Position numbers and translations under genes: made by a program
In this document: piece by piece, positions 34,817 to 44,285 of the stretch
Layout: every line of letters starts with the position of its first letter
How positions within the stretch are numbered: the first letter of the stretch is position 1
Notes under the pieces: model-generated
What the model was told of the DNA's origin: nothing
Seen by the model: the letters and a program-made list of their open reading frames with translations, nothing else
The model's database searches: none
Origin: RDXT01 sp033762375
GTDB lineage: Bacteria; Bacteroidota; Bacteroidia; J057
Direction: 5' to 3'
NCBI GenBank assembly: GCA_033762375.1
Contig: JANRLQ010000095.1
Span: forward strand, 136,548-200,547
DNA: 64,000 nt

Positions 34817-36922
34817 ATGATACAGAAAAGGCAGGTTGAGACGGGTATAGATACCCATATCCGGCATGGGCACGGATGGAGAAAGGTAATCCTCTGGGTA
34901 TGCGGGTGTATAGTCAGCACAGGCTTACGGGCGCAGCAAGTGCCGGATGTGTGCCGTGATATTGTTCCGCTGCTCAAGACCATGAGCAGCACCCATATAC
35001 GTCCCGCGAAGACGGATACCTTGCTGGGGACGGCATTTTTTACCCTGTTTATGGAGCGGATGGATCCGGAGGGATTGGTATTACACCCTGAGGACCGGGC
35101 TGCCCTGCTCCGCACCCTTGAGAAAAGTCCGGACGACCCGGCTGTGCGGGCCTGTACCTTTATCCAGGCTTTTAGCACACGGTACCGCCAGGGATTGGTG
35201 ACAGGTGACTCCCTGTTGGCAATCATTGCGGAGGCTTCGCTGGATTATCAGCAGCCTGAGGCCTGGATTTCATACGACAACCTGCCCGTACCCGCCCGAT
35301 ACACGGCGCCCCAGCGCTGGACCCAGCGGGTGAAGTTCAGGCTCCTCCGCCAATACATGGACAACCAGGACAGCACCCGCACCCTGGACCTCGATACCTT
35401 CCTGGTAGCAGAACCAGCTATGCGTGCCCAGCTCTGCCAGCGGATGCGCTGCCGGATCGGACGCGAACTTTCGCCTCCGGAGGGGTATGAAGCCTATATC
35501 AACAACCAGTTTCTCCAGCTCATCTCGCAGGGATTTGATCCGCATTCGCTCTATTTTTCTGTTTCGGACAAAAAAGCCTTTGAAGCAGAACTTTCTACCG
35601 AGGCCCTGTCTTTTGGCCTGGTGATGGGCGAAAACGCCAGCGGCGAGATCACCATCGAGCGGATGGTGCCCGGCGGGCCCGCCTGGAAGTCTCACCTCCT
35701 CAATGAAGGCGACCAGGTCCTCTCTTACCGCTTTGAAGGACGGCCCAAAGCCGATCTGGGATGTACTTCTGCCGACGAACTCAACGCCCTCCTCGTCAGC
35801 GAACCCGGCAACCAGCTTCAGCTGGAGGTACGCAAGTCCAACGGCACCCGCGAGTGGGTCATGCTGGCACGTGAAAAAATGGCTGTTTCGGATAATATCG
35901 TGAACAGTTTTGTCCTCGCCGGCGAGCGAAAAGCAGGGTATATCTACCTGCCAGGTTTTTATACGGACTGGCAGGGAGAAGATGCCCTGGGCTGCGCCAA
36001 TGACGTAGCGACTGAGCTCCTCAAGCTCCGGATGGAAAAGATAGAAGGGCTGATCCTCGACCTCCGCAACAATGGCGGCGGCTCTGTCCAGGAGGCACTC
36101 CACCTGATCGGGATATTTGTGGATGAAGGTCCGCTCTGCATCGAAAAAGACCCGGAGGGAGAACTCTCCCTTCTCAAGGACCGCAACCGGGGTACAGCCT
36201 TTGACGGGCCCCTGATCATCCTTGTCAACGGTCACAGCGCCTCCGCCTCAGAGATTCTGGCAGGGGCACTCCAGGATTATGGGCGGGCGGTCATCGTCGG
36301 GGATACGACCTTCGGCAAGTCCACCGGGCAGGTGATTGTACCCCTGGAAGGCAGTCGCTCATCTTATGTCAAGGTCACCACAGCACAATACTTCCGGCTC
36401 AATGGCATCAGCAGCCAGCAGACAGGCGTCATCCCTGATATCAGCCTGCCGGAGCCAGGTGATCCCCTGATGGAGCGGGAGGCTGACGAGTGGTATGTGT
36501 TGCCGGCTGATACCGTCTCAAAAGAAATTGTGTATCGCCGGGCGGCCACATTACCACTGGCCTCATTGGCAGCCCTGAGCCAGACACGGCTGCAAACCCA
36601 TCGCCAGTTTGAGGAGATCAGCCGGATCAATGTACAACTGGCTCGTCTGGAAGCTGACGAGTCCCCCTTCCCACTGATGCCCCTTGCTTTCCGGGACATG
36701 TATGCAGGGGTATATGCGATATATGACCAACTCGAAGGGCTGGATACCTATCAGGCGACCGCCTGTGAGGTGACTGTCCCTGGATTTCAGCAGGATATTC
36801 TGGACCTGGATACCTACCGTGCTTCTGCCAACGCGGAGCAACTCCGTGACATTCAGCATGATGCACATATCGAAGAGGCATACCGTATCCTGCTGGACCT
36901 GATCCGCCTCACGAGACCCTGA
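34817..36922 (+). CDS. Tail-specific S41 peptidase with PDZ domain
   Basis: A 701-residue exported protease. Residues about 15-40 are hydrophobic and end at LRAQQ, a signal peptide after a charged N-terminus. The architecture is that of Prc/Tsp: N-terminal helical domain, PDZ at about 265-350 (FGLVMGENASGEITIERMVP), and the S41 catalytic domain with SASASEILAGALQDYGRA (nucleophile Ser about 474) and DTTFGKSTGQ (general base Lys about 501). It would trim or degrade periplasmic proteins from the C-terminus. Divergent from the thioesterase/TetR pair. Confidence 0.93.
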   Translation: MIQKRQVETGIDTHIRHGHGWRKVILWVCGCIVSTGLRAQQVPDVCRDIVPLLKTMSSTHIRPAKTDTLLGTAFFTLFMERMDPEGLVLHPEDRAALLRTLEKSPDDPAVRACTFIQAFSTRYRQGLVTGDSLLAIIAEASLDYQQPEAWISYDNLPVPARYTAPQRWTQRVKFRLLRQYMDNQDSTRTLDLDTFLVAEPAMRAQLCQRMRCRIGRELSPPEGYEAYINNQFLQLISQGFDPHSLYFSVSDKKAFEAELSTEALSFGLVMGENASGEITIERMVPGGPAWKSHLLNEGDQVLSYRFEGRPKADLGCTSADELNALLVSEPGNQLQLEVRKSNGTREWVMLAREKMAVSDNIVNSFVLAGERKAGYIYLPGFYTDWQGEDALGCANDVATELLKLRMEKIEGLILDLRNNGGGSVQEALHLIGIFVDEGPLCIEKDPEGELSLLKDRNRGTAFDGPLIILVNGHSASASEILAGALQDYGRAVIVGDTTFGKSTGQVIVPLEGSRSSYVKVTTAQYFRLNGISSQQTGVIPDISLPEPGDPLMEREADEWYVLPADTVSKEIVYRRAATLPLASLAALSQTRLQTHRQFEEISRINVQLARLEADESPFPLMPLAFRDMYAGVYAIYDQLEGLDTYQATACEVTVPGFQQDILDLDTYRASANAEQLRDIQHDAHIEEAYRILLDLIRLTRP

Positions 36923-37035
36923 TGTACGGCAGGCAGTAAGAAGTTTTGTGATTTTGCCAGCTGCGATGTGACATTTCGGACTCGTTCTCGTATGTTTATC
37001 TGAAACATTACACCCAACTACAACAATACCCTGTT

Positions 37036-38085
37036 ATGAACTTCATCACCATATGCCGGATAGGGCTGGTATCACTTTGGCTTGCCGGATGGACCCTTCA
37101 GCCCGTCCATGCCCAAACCTACACATCCGGCGCGGCCTACATGAGTGCCATGAATGCACAGTACGAGCAGTTTGTCTCGGACATGTGGGCCTATGTCAGC
37201 ACAGCCGCCCATAGCCGGAATGCCAAAAAAGTCGAAACCCAGCGCAAAGAATTGCTCTCCACCGTACTCCTCGTACAGCGTAATATCAAAAAACTTCCCC
37301 CCTATGAGGGAGATGCCAGCCTGCGGGATACGGCGGCGTCTTACTTTCGGCTGTGTTACTTGGTGCTGAATGATGACTTTGCCAAGATCGTCAACCTCGA
37401 AGAAATCGCCGAGCAGTCCTACGACCTCATGGAGGCTTATCTGGAAGCCCAGGAACAAGCCAATGACAAACTGGCCGAGGCCAGCCTTCGTCTGAATGCC
37501 CAGCAGGAGGTATTTGCCATTAATCACAACGTGAACCTCATCATTGGTGAGCAGGACAAAACCTCCCGCCAGCTCGAAATCGCCAACAAGGTCATCGGGT
37601 ATCACAACAAGGTGTACCTGATTTTTTTCAAAAGTTATAAGCAGGACTATTACCTGAGTGAGGCCGTCAAAAAGGGAGACATCAACGGTATCCTTCAAAA
37701 CCAGAGCACCATGTCCCGGTACGCGGCAGAGGGCCTGGCTGAGCTCGCCAAGGTCGGCAGCTACGAGGGGGACGCCACGCTCCTGGATGCCTGCAAGCGC
37801 TCGCTGGAACTCTACAAGTCTATCGGAGATGAAAAGGCTACCGTGCTGGCTGACTTTTATCTCAAAAAAGACAATTTTGAGAAGATCAAGTATTCTTTTG
37901 ATGCCAAACCAGCAGGCAAGCGTACCCCGGAGGATATCAAACGGTACAATGATGCGGTGGTAGTCTTTAATACGGCTATCGCAGCCTACAATGAGATGGG
38001 CGTGCAGCTCAATAAAGCCCGGAATGTAGCCATTGAAGACTGGAACCAGGCCTCGGAGCGGTTCAAAGACCGGCATGTGCCCTGA
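37036..38085 (+). CDS. Exported helical protein of unknown function
   Basis: A 349-residue protein with signal peptide (IGLVSLWLAGWTLQPVHAQ, about 9-27). The mature part is almost all alpha-helical with heptad-like stretches (AYLEAQEQANDKLAEASLRL). It resembles proteins that databases call LIC11966-family surface proteins, but my recollection is weak. No catalytic motif seen. A terminator follows directly, so the gene is probably expressed alone. Confidence 0.75.
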   Translation: MNFITICRIGLVSLWLAGWTLQPVHAQTYTSGAAYMSAMNAQYEQFVSDMWAYVSTAAHSRNAKKVETQRKELLSTVLLVQRNIKKLPPYEGDASLRDTAASYFRLCYLVLNDDFAKIVNLEEIAEQSYDLMEAYLEAQEQANDKLAEASLRLNAQQEVFAINHNVNLIIGEQDKTSRQLEIANKVIGYHNKVYLIFFKSYKQDYYLSEAVKKGDINGILQNQSTMSRYAAEGLAELAKVGSYEGDATLLDACKRSLELYKSIGDEKATVLADFYLKKDNFEKIKYSFDAKPAGKRTPEDIKRYNDAVVVFNTAIAAYNEMGVQLNKARNVAIEDWNQASERFKDRHVP

Positions 38086-38107
38086 GTGAGCGCACAGATC
38101 AGCATGC

Positions 38108-38133
38108 AGGGGCGGTTATTCCGCCCCTTTTTT
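38108..38133 (+). terminator. Rho-independent terminator after the helical exported protein
   Basis: AGGGGCGG (38108-38115) and CCGCCCCT (38121-38128) form a GC-rich stem with a TTATT loop, followed by a run of six T. Confidence 0.92.
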
Positions 38134-38245
38134 GGGTCCGCCGGTATGCCTGCGAAAACGAATGTTCGGTTTTTCTTTGGGCTGGCACTTGATTACCTGC
38201 GTCCGGTAGCTGTATCTTACTACATTGAGATAACTACATAGGACT

Positions 38246-38998
38246 ATGAACCTCACCCGAATCATGATGATGGCAGCCCTGACGCTGCCCGTTGTTTCTG
38301 CCTCTGCCCAAGACTGGGACCGCGAAAAGCAGGACCCCCGTGCTACTGAAGTTTGGGAACCGATCCCCCCCAAAGTCACCCCCGGCAAAAATGGCTCCGC
38401 ACCCTCAGATGCGATTGTGTTGTTTGACGGCACCAGCCTCACCGCCTGGGCCTCTGACAACCAGAATGGCCCCGCTGAATGGACCGTCGAAAACGGCATG
38501 ATGACCGTCAAGCCGGGCAAAGGTGGTATCCACACCAAACAAAGTTTTGGAGACTGCCAGCTCCATGTAGAGTGGCGCGCCCAGCAAAAAATCGAAGGCG
38601 AAGGCCAGGGCCGCAGCAACAGCGGCATTTTTCTCATGGGCCAGTACGAAGTACAGGTACTGGACTCCTACGAGAGCCGCACCTATTCAAACGGACAGGC
38701 GAGTTCTGTCTATAAGCAGTATGCCCCGCTCGTGAATGCCTGCAACAAACCGGAGGAGTGGCAGACGTATGACATTATTTTTTCAGCACCGGTATTTGAC
38801 GAAAAAGGCCGCCTCGACCGCCCGGCTACGGTGACCGTCCTGCACAATGGAGTCCTGGTACAAAACCATGTGACCCTGCTCGGAGGCACCCAATACAAGG
38901 GACTGCCTGTGTATCAGACACATGGCAAACTTCCCATCGGGCTTCAGGACCATGGAAACCTGGTGAGCTTCCGCAATATCTGGATCAGAGAACTCTAA
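38246..38998 (+). CDS. DUF1080 (3-keto-disaccharide hydrolase-like) exported protein
   Basis: A 250-residue protein with signal peptide (MMMAALTLPVVSASA). It is one DUF1080 domain: VLFDGTSLTAWASDN, TKQSFGDCQLHVEWRAQ, SNSGIFLMGQYEVQVLDS and GLQDHGNLVSFRNIWIREL are all typical. Some family members hydrolyse 3-keto-glycosides made by Gfo/Idh/MocA oxidoreductases, and one such oxidoreductase is three genes downstream. First gene of a co-directional run of six; only 10 bp separate it from the next. Confidence 0.92.
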   Translation: MNLTRIMMMAALTLPVVSASAQDWDREKQDPRATEVWEPIPPKVTPGKNGSAPSDAIVLFDGTSLTAWASDNQNGPAEWTVENGMMTVKPGKGGIHTKQSFGDCQLHVEWRAQQKIEGEGQGRSNSGIFLMGQYEVQVLDSYESRTYSNGQASSVYKQYAPLVNACNKPEEWQTYDIIFSAPVFDEKGRLDRPATVTVLHNGVLVQNHVTLLGGTQYKGLPVYQTHGKLPIGLQDHGNLVSFRNIWIREL

Positions 38999-39008
38999 GT
39001 GCAGGTGT

Positions 39009-39611
39009 ATGAAACCGATAACCGTGAGCCTGTTGCTCCTCCTCAGCGCCTTGTCAGCCGCCGCTCAACAGTACTTTGTGCACTACGAGACCCAATGTTT
39101 TCTCGATGGCACGTCTAATATCCACAACTGGACAGCCACGGTATCAGGGGTTTCGGGCGAATTTTGGTTGGGCAAGGAGTTTGTGAAAAAAACCGTCCCC
39201 GCCAAAGGCATGAAACTGGAAAAAGCTGTGGTGCGGTTTCCAGTCAAAAACATAGACGGCGGGCGTGGGGTGACCATGAACGACCGGATCACCGAAGCCC
39301 TGAAAGAACCGCAGTACCCCCAGATTTTGTTTAATATGGATGAAGGGATTGTCACCTCTGTGGAGGATGCCGTCCTGCGGACCTTCACCCTTCAGGTACG
39401 GGGTACGCTCTCCATTGCAGGCACTTCCCGTCCGGTCACCCTGGACCTCAAGGCCCAGCGTCTGGCTGACGGGCGGTACAAGTTTTCGGGGCAGAAGGCC
39501 CTGAAAATGACCGACTTCGGGATCGAGCCGCCAACAGCCATGTTTGGTCAGATTGAGACCGGAGATGACCTGATGTTTCGTTTTGACCTGATCATTTATC
39601 CCCAGGCATAA
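39009..39611 (+). CDS. YceI-family lipid-binding periplasmic protein
   Basis: A 200-residue protein with signal peptide (VSLLLLLSALSAAAQ). The mature region is a YceI lipocalin-like barrel: THNW-type start SNIHNWTATVSGVSGEFW, VRFPVKNIDGGRGVTMND, and KMTDFGIEPPTAMFGQIETGD. Family members bind polyisoprenoid or other hydrophobic molecules. Function in this operon is unclear. Confidence 0.93.
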   Translation: MKPITVSLLLLLSALSAAAQQYFVHYETQCFLDGTSNIHNWTATVSGVSGEFWLGKEFVKKTVPAKGMKLEKAVVRFPVKNIDGGRGVTMNDRITEALKEPQYPQILFNMDEGIVTSVEDAVLRTFTLQVRGTLSIAGTSRPVTLDLKAQRLADGRYKFSGQKALKMTDFGIEPPTAMFGQIETGDDLMFRFDLIIYPQA

Positions 39612-39624
39612 CCCCCTTATCCGG

Positions 39625-40596
39625 ATGAAATACCCGATCGTAGCTTACGGCCTCGTCACGGCACTGGCAGTCGCCCCTCCGGGCTCCCAGCCCCTGTACA
39701 AAGAAACCCTGCCCGGTACAGGGGGGGTCTCTTTTGATATGGTACTGATCCCGGGCGGAAAATTCAGGATGGGTACCCCCGGTACCGAGTCCGGTCATAT
39801 GGCCGATGAGGCACCACAGGTATCGGTTGCCGTGGACTCCTTCTGGATGAGTAAGTTTGAGGTGACCTATGAGATGTACGAGGTTTTCCGGGAGAAAACC
39901 AAAGACGCCGACTCTACCCGTCATGCCTCCATGGCCTACAAAGCCGATGCCGTCACCCGCCCCAGCCCTCCGTATGAAGATCCGACCTTCGGGATGGGCA
40001 AACAGGGATATCCGGCAGCCAGCATGACCCAGTATGCGGCCCTCAAGTTTTGCAAGTGGCTCTGGATGAAAACAGGTGTATTTTACCGGCTTCCGACCGA
40101 GGCTGAGTGGGAATACGCCTGCCGGGCTGGCACGGAGACCGCCTATCCTTTTGGAGATGATCCTGCGCTGCTGGACGAGTACGCCTGGTTTGCAGACAAC
40201 AGCGGCGAGGTGTATCACCCCGTCGGCACCAAAAAACCCAACGCCTGGGGGCTCTATGACATGCATGGCAATGTCGCCGAGTGGACCCTGGACCAGTATC
40301 AGGCTGATTTTTATGCTACCCTGACCGACTCCACGGGCGAAAATCCCTGGCGTAAGCCCGTCAAGCTTCACCCCCGCACCGTCAAAGGCGGTTCGTACCT
40401 GGACGAGGCAGAGGAGCTCCGCAGTGGCAACCGGATTCCCTCCAGCATGGAGTGGAAACGCCGCGACCCGCAGATTCCGAAGAGTTTCTGGTGGAATACC
40501 GACTCGCCCTTTGTAGGCTTCCGGCTTGTGCGTCCGGTGCGGCAGCCCTCAGAGGAGGCGATCAAAGCCTTCTGGAAAATGACCCTTGATGATTGA
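39625..40596 (+). CDS. Formylglycine-generating-enzyme-like (SUMF1) protein
   Basis: A 323-residue protein with a weak signal sequence at its N-terminus. The FGE-sulfatase domain is clear: MVLIPGGKFRMGTPG, FWMSKFEVTYEMYEVF, FYRLPTEAEWEYACRAGTET, YDMHGNVAEWTLDQY and VGFRLVRP. True sulfatase-activating enzymes need a specific Cys pair; I see no clear second Cys in the C-terminal region, so this may be a non-catalytic or different member. It lies 13 bp after the YceI gene. Confidence 0.9.
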   Translation: MKYPIVAYGLVTALAVAPPGSQPLYKETLPGTGGVSFDMVLIPGGKFRMGTPGTESGHMADEAPQVSVAVDSFWMSKFEVTYEMYEVFREKTKDADSTRHASMAYKADAVTRPSPPYEDPTFGMGKQGYPAASMTQYAALKFCKWLWMKTGVFYRLPTEAEWEYACRAGTETAYPFGDDPALLDEYAWFADNSGEVYHPVGTKKPNAWGLYDMHGNVAEWTLDQYQADFYATLTDSTGENPWRKPVKLHPRTVKGGSYLDEAEELRSGNRIPSSMEWKRRDPQIPKSFWWNTDSPFVGFRLVRPVRQPSEEAIKAFWKMTLDD

Positions 40597-40634
40597 ATCC
40601 GTTTTGGTTTCGCTTTCTTTTAATACTACTCGTC

Positions 40635-41972
40635 ATGTCACAAGAATCTCAATCTTACTCACGCCGGGAGTTCGTCAGGACCTCGGCACTGCTGGCCGGT
40701 GGCCTGGCCCTGAGCCAGTTGCCCCTCCAGGCCGGACAGCCTGGGGCTGAGCCTATCCGCATCGGCCTGATCGGGTGCGGCGGACGCGGTACTGGCGCTG
40801 CGGCCCAGGCCCTGAGCACCCAGCAGAATGTCAAGCTTGTCGCAATGGCTGATGCCTTCAAGGATCGCCTCGACAGCAGCTACCAAAACCTCACCGGACC
40901 GGATGCCTCTGACTGGTCAGGCGCTGCCGGTGACATCTCAAACCGGATAGACGTGCCGGAGTCCCGTCGTTTTTTTGGGTTTGATGCCTACGAAAAAGTC
41001 CTGCCCCTGGTGGATGTGGTGATCCTCGCGACCCCGCCCGGCTTCCGCCCCATGCATTTTGAGGCAGCCATCAAGGCCGGCAAACACGTATTTATGGAAA
41101 AACCAGTCGCTACTGACGGCCCCGGTGTGCGCAGGGTCCTTGCAGCGGCTGAAGAAGCCAAGAAAAAACAACTCAATGTCGTCGTAGGCCTTCAGCGACA
41201 CTACCAGACAGTATATCAGGAGTGGATCAAACGCCTGCACGAGGGTGCCATCGGCAAAGTCCAGACGGCCCGCGTCTATTGGAATGACGGAGGCGTATGG
41301 GTCAATGAGCGCAAGCCCGGCATGACCGAGATGGAGTACCAGATGCGCAACTGGTATTATTTCAACTGGCTCTGCGGGGACCATATCGTCGAGCAGCATA
41401 TCCATAACCTGGACGTAGGAAACTGGGTCATGCAGGACTATCCTGTCCGGTGTCAGGGGATGGGCGGCCGCCAGGTGCGCACCGGCAAGGAGTTTGGGGA
41501 GATATTTGACCACCATGCAGTGGAGTATGAGTACGCCGACGGTCGCCGTATGTACAGCCAGTGCCGCCACATCAAAGGGTGTAATTCACGGGTGACGGAG
41601 GCCTTCCAGGGTACCAATGGGTCTGCGCCCAAACCCGGCCAACTGCTGGATGCTACCGGCAAGGTCATTTGGGAACACAAGGGCAAAAAAGACCCCAACC
41701 CTTACCAGGTCGAGCATGACGTGCTGTTTGAGGCAATAGCCAAGGGCGAATATAAATTTGCCGATGCTGAAAACGCCGCCAAAGCTACCCTGACAGCCAT
41801 CATGGGCCGTATGGCCACTTACTCCGGCAATGTCGTCGAGTGGGACCAGGCCCTTAACTCGGATGTCAACCTCTTCCCGGACAAACTTGCCTGGGATGCC
41901 CTGCCTAAGTCACTCCCGGACGCCAATGGATTTTATCCGATCGCAGTACCCGGCGTATCTAAGGTATTCTGA
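40635..41972 (+). CDS. Tat-exported Gfo/Idh/MocA-family oxidoreductase
   Basis: Start set at the ATG at 40635 because it begins a twin-arginine signal (YSRREFVRTSALLAGGLAL); an upstream frame opens at a TTG at 40593. The 445-residue protein has the NAD(P)-binding IRIGLIGCGGRGTGAAAQA and the catalytic-region EKPVATDGPGVRRVL with Lys of EKP. Folded export by the Tat pathway fits a cofactor-carrying periplasmic enzyme. Family members oxidise sugars at C3 or similar; with the DUF1080 gene this suggests 3-keto-sugar chemistry, by inference. Confidence 0.93.
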   Translation: MSQESQSYSRREFVRTSALLAGGLALSQLPLQAGQPGAEPIRIGLIGCGGRGTGAAAQALSTQQNVKLVAMADAFKDRLDSSYQNLTGPDASDWSGAAGDISNRIDVPESRRFFGFDAYEKVLPLVDVVILATPPGFRPMHFEAAIKAGKHVFMEKPVATDGPGVRRVLAAAEEAKKKQLNVVVGLQRHYQTVYQEWIKRLHEGAIGKVQTARVYWNDGGVWVNERKPGMTEMEYQMRNWYYFNWLCGDHIVEQHIHNLDVGNWVMQDYPVRCQGMGGRQVRTGKEFGEIFDHHAVEYEYADGRRMYSQCRHIKGCNSRVTEAFQGTNGSAPKPGQLLDATGKVIWEHKGKKDPNPYQVEHDVLFEAIAKGEYKFADAENAAKATLTAIMGRMATYSGNVVEWDQALNSDVNLFPDKLAWDALPKSLPDANGFYPIAVPGVSKVF

Positions 41973-42052
41973 TCATGCTCATGGCCCGATGGCTCCTGCC
42001 ACTTCCTGTATAGAACAGGAGGCATGGAGCTGTCGGGGTTTATGTATGTCCT

Positions 42053-43027
42053 ATGGCTGATATCCTCACCCGACACGCCTTCACATACCCGCAGATGGGC
42101 ACGGTGTTTAAGGCCGTCCTGTATGCACCTGACGCTGACCTGGCACATCAGCACTGGCGGGAAGCTACCCATCACCTGGACTACCTCAACCAGATGCTCA
42201 GCGACTATCAGCCGGATAGCCGCATCAACCAGCTCTGTGCCACGGCGGGCAGCGGACAAGCCCTGGAGGTGGAGGGCGTGGTATGGGACATCCTGGAGAA
42301 AACCCTGCATATCGCCCGCCTCACACGTGGCGCCTACGACCCTACCGTAGGTCAGCTCACCAAACTCTGGCGCCGGGCCTTCCTGACACGTGCCCTCCCG
42401 GACGAGCGGATGCTGCGTGCAGCCCGCGAGACCGCCGGGTATGAAGAGATACGGATGTTTAAGTCTAACCGGACAGTCAGAATCCGGCGGCGGGGCCTGC
42501 AACTGGATTTTGGGGGGAGTGGCAAGGGATACGCAGCCGATCAGTTGCTGGCGTTGCTTCGCACGCGGGGGATCACCTCAGCCCTGATAGATGCAGGGGG
42601 AGACCTCGCCCTGGGCGATCCACCCCCGGGCAGTGCCGGGTGGGAGGTGGCGGTAGATGACGGCACCGGCCTTCATCCCGTAGATCACCTGCGGCTGAGC
42701 GGGTACGGAGTGGCTACTTCAGGCGATTTTTACAAGTACCTGGAGTTGGGGGGCAAGCGCTACTCGCATATCCTCGATCCGCGCACGGGGTATGGTGTGA
42801 CAGACCAGCGGGTGGTCACCGTCATTGCCCCTGATGCTACCTGGGCGGATGCCCTGGCGACAGTACTTTCAGTCTGGCCCCCCGAGGAGGGACTGTCCCT
42901 GCTGGACCGCCTTACGGCTGAGACGGGACAGGTATTTACAGCCCGGATTGCCGCTATGGCACACCTGCCTGTGACAGTGGTGACGGATGCCCGCTGGGCC
43001 ACATTTGTTGCTGCACATGCAGCCTGA
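42053..43027 (+). CDS. apbE: FAD:protein FMN transferase
   Basis: A 324-residue enzyme that attaches FMN covalently to a Thr or Ser of a target protein. The conserved stretches are MGTVFKAVLYAPD at the start, YDPTVGQLTKLW, LDFGGSGKGYAADQLL, DAGGDLALGDPPPG, and SHILDPRTGYGV. No signal peptide or lipobox is visible, so this copy looks cytoplasmic, unlike the lipoprotein form of many ApbE. A flavinylation target is not evident in the operon; targets elsewhere are possible. Confidence 0.92.
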   Translation: MADILTRHAFTYPQMGTVFKAVLYAPDADLAHQHWREATHHLDYLNQMLSDYQPDSRINQLCATAGSGQALEVEGVVWDILEKTLHIARLTRGAYDPTVGQLTKLWRRAFLTRALPDERMLRAARETAGYEEIRMFKSNRTVRIRRRGLQLDFGGSGKGYAADQLLALLRTRGITSALIDAGGDLALGDPPPGSAGWEVAVDDGTGLHPVDHLRLSGYGVATSGDFYKYLELGGKRYSHILDPRTGYGVTDQRVVTVIAPDATWADALATVLSVWPPEEGLSLLDRLTAETGQVFTARIAAMAHLPVTVVTDARWATFVAAHAA

Positions 43028-43065
43028 GTGTATGTTATTGACTACTACGCCTCTCATGTTATCTT

Positions 43066-43971
43066 ATGAATCGCAGAACCTTCGTCAGACAATCTGTTGC
43101 TGCCGCTGCAGGCGTTTCCCTCGCGGGTCAGGCCGCCGCTCAGCCAGCTACCACCCCACCGCAGCCCTTCAAACTCCGGTATGCCCCACATTTTGGGATG
43201 TTTGAAAACCATGCAGGCAAAAACCTCCTCGACCAGCTCAAGTTTATGGCTGATGAGGGATTTACCGCCCTGGAAGACAATGGGATGCCGGGGCGCCCGG
43301 TAGCCGAGCAGGAAAAAATCGCCGCTGAGATGCAGCGCCTTCGCATGGACATGGGGGTTTTTGTGGTCAATGGAGATATTGCCTGGATGCCTTCGATGAC
43401 TACCGGTGACCTGGCCATCCGGGACAAGTGGCTTGCCGCCTGCCGCCATGCGGTCGAGGTCGCCAAACGTGTCAACGCCAAATGGATGACCGTCGTGCCC
43501 GGGTTTTATCAGCGGAGCCTCCCCATCGGCATCCAGACGGCCCATGTGATAGACTGGCTGCGGCGCGGGTGTGAGATATTTGAACCACACGGCCTCGTGA
43601 TGGTGCTGGAACCCCTGAGTGATACCCCGGACCTTTTCCTGCGGTACTCAGACCAGACCTTCATGATCTGCAAAGCCGTCAACAGCCCCTCCTGCAAGCT
43701 CCTCTTTGACATGTACCACATGCAAAAAAATGAAGGGCATATTATCTACAACATAGACCAGACCTGGGACGAAATCCCCTACTTCCAGATCGGCGACAAC
43801 CCCGGCCGCAAGGAGCCCACCTCCGGCGAGATGAATTACAAAAACATCTTCAAGCATATCCACAGCCGGGGATATACCGGTATCCTGGGCATGGAACACG
43901 GCAATGCTGCTCCCGGCAAAGAAGGCGAACGCGCCCTGATCAATGCCTACCGCGAAGTGGATGGATTTTGA
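43066..43971 (+). CDS. Tat-exported hydroxypyruvate-isomerase-like TIM-barrel protein
   Basis: A 301-residue protein with a twin-arginine signal (MNRRTFVRQSVAAAAGVSLA, cleavage near AAAQPA). The mature part is a xylose-isomerase-like TIM barrel: FMADEGFTALEDNG, LVMVLEPLSDTPDLFL, LLFDMYHMQ, and GDNPGRKEPTSGEMNYKNIF, the metal-site region of the hydroxypyruvate isomerase family. It would isomerise a sugar acid or ketose in the periplasm. Last gene of the six-gene run; a hairpin terminator follows within 60 bp. Confidence 0.92.
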   Translation: MNRRTFVRQSVAAAAGVSLAGQAAAQPATTPPQPFKLRYAPHFGMFENHAGKNLLDQLKFMADEGFTALEDNGMPGRPVAEQEKIAAEMQRLRMDMGVFVVNGDIAWMPSMTTGDLAIRDKWLAACRHAVEVAKRVNAKWMTVVPGFYQRSLPIGIQTAHVIDWLRRGCEIFEPHGLVMVLEPLSDTPDLFLRYSDQTFMICKAVNSPSCKLLFDMYHMQKNEGHIIYNIDQTWDEIPYFQIGDNPGRKEPTSGEMNYKNIFKHIHSRGYTGILGMEHGNAAPGKEGERALINAYREVDGF

Positions 43972-43994
43972 ACAACCCGGCTGTATCAGGTCAT

Positions 43995-44031
43995 ATCCCC
44001 CTCATGACAAATAGGTTGTGAGGGGGATTTT
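43995..44031 (+). terminator. Terminator closing the six-gene envelope operon
   Basis: ATCCCCCTCA (43995-44004) pairs with TGAGGGGGAT (44019-44028) around a 14-base loop; TTT follows and AT-rich DNA begins. Confidence 0.8.
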
Positions 44032-44285
44032 AATAGTGAAAATATACAATAAGTGGCATAATGTATTTAATAAATTTTATACTAACACTTGAAATTAAAT
44101 TATACTTTTTTGTAATTTTATAGCCGGTAAATCATTAAATAGGAAAGTGGTAATAAAAATTTTTCTTTATATGACAATGTAAATCTCATTTTTTTGTATA
44201 TATTGTGCTACTGTTGTTGTTCTTTTTTTCAGTCTGGATATACTTTAGTACGATAGGCATCTTCCTTGTATGTAAAAACGCTAAT
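44032..44285 (+). other. AT-rich intergenic region with putative promoter for the M4 peptidase
   Basis: No gene is seen here. The DNA is markedly AT-rich compared with both flanks. A candidate promoter consists of TTG at 44217-44219, a 21-base spacer, and TACTTTAG at 44241-44248 (one mismatch to TAnnTTTG). Transcription would begin near 44255 and give a leader of about 30 bases to the ATG at 44286. Confidence 0.45.

Noticed and set aside
34624..35226. N-terminal 201 codons of a 352-codon frame ending in the thioesterase
   Set aside because: The thioesterase domain needs only the last 151 codons; the upstream part overlaps the protease gene on the other strand and has no domain.
39625..40596. 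Bona fide sulfatase-activating enzyme
   Set aside because: The catalytic cysteine pair of formylglycine-generating enzymes is not evident, and no sulfatase gene is nearby, so only family membership is claimed.
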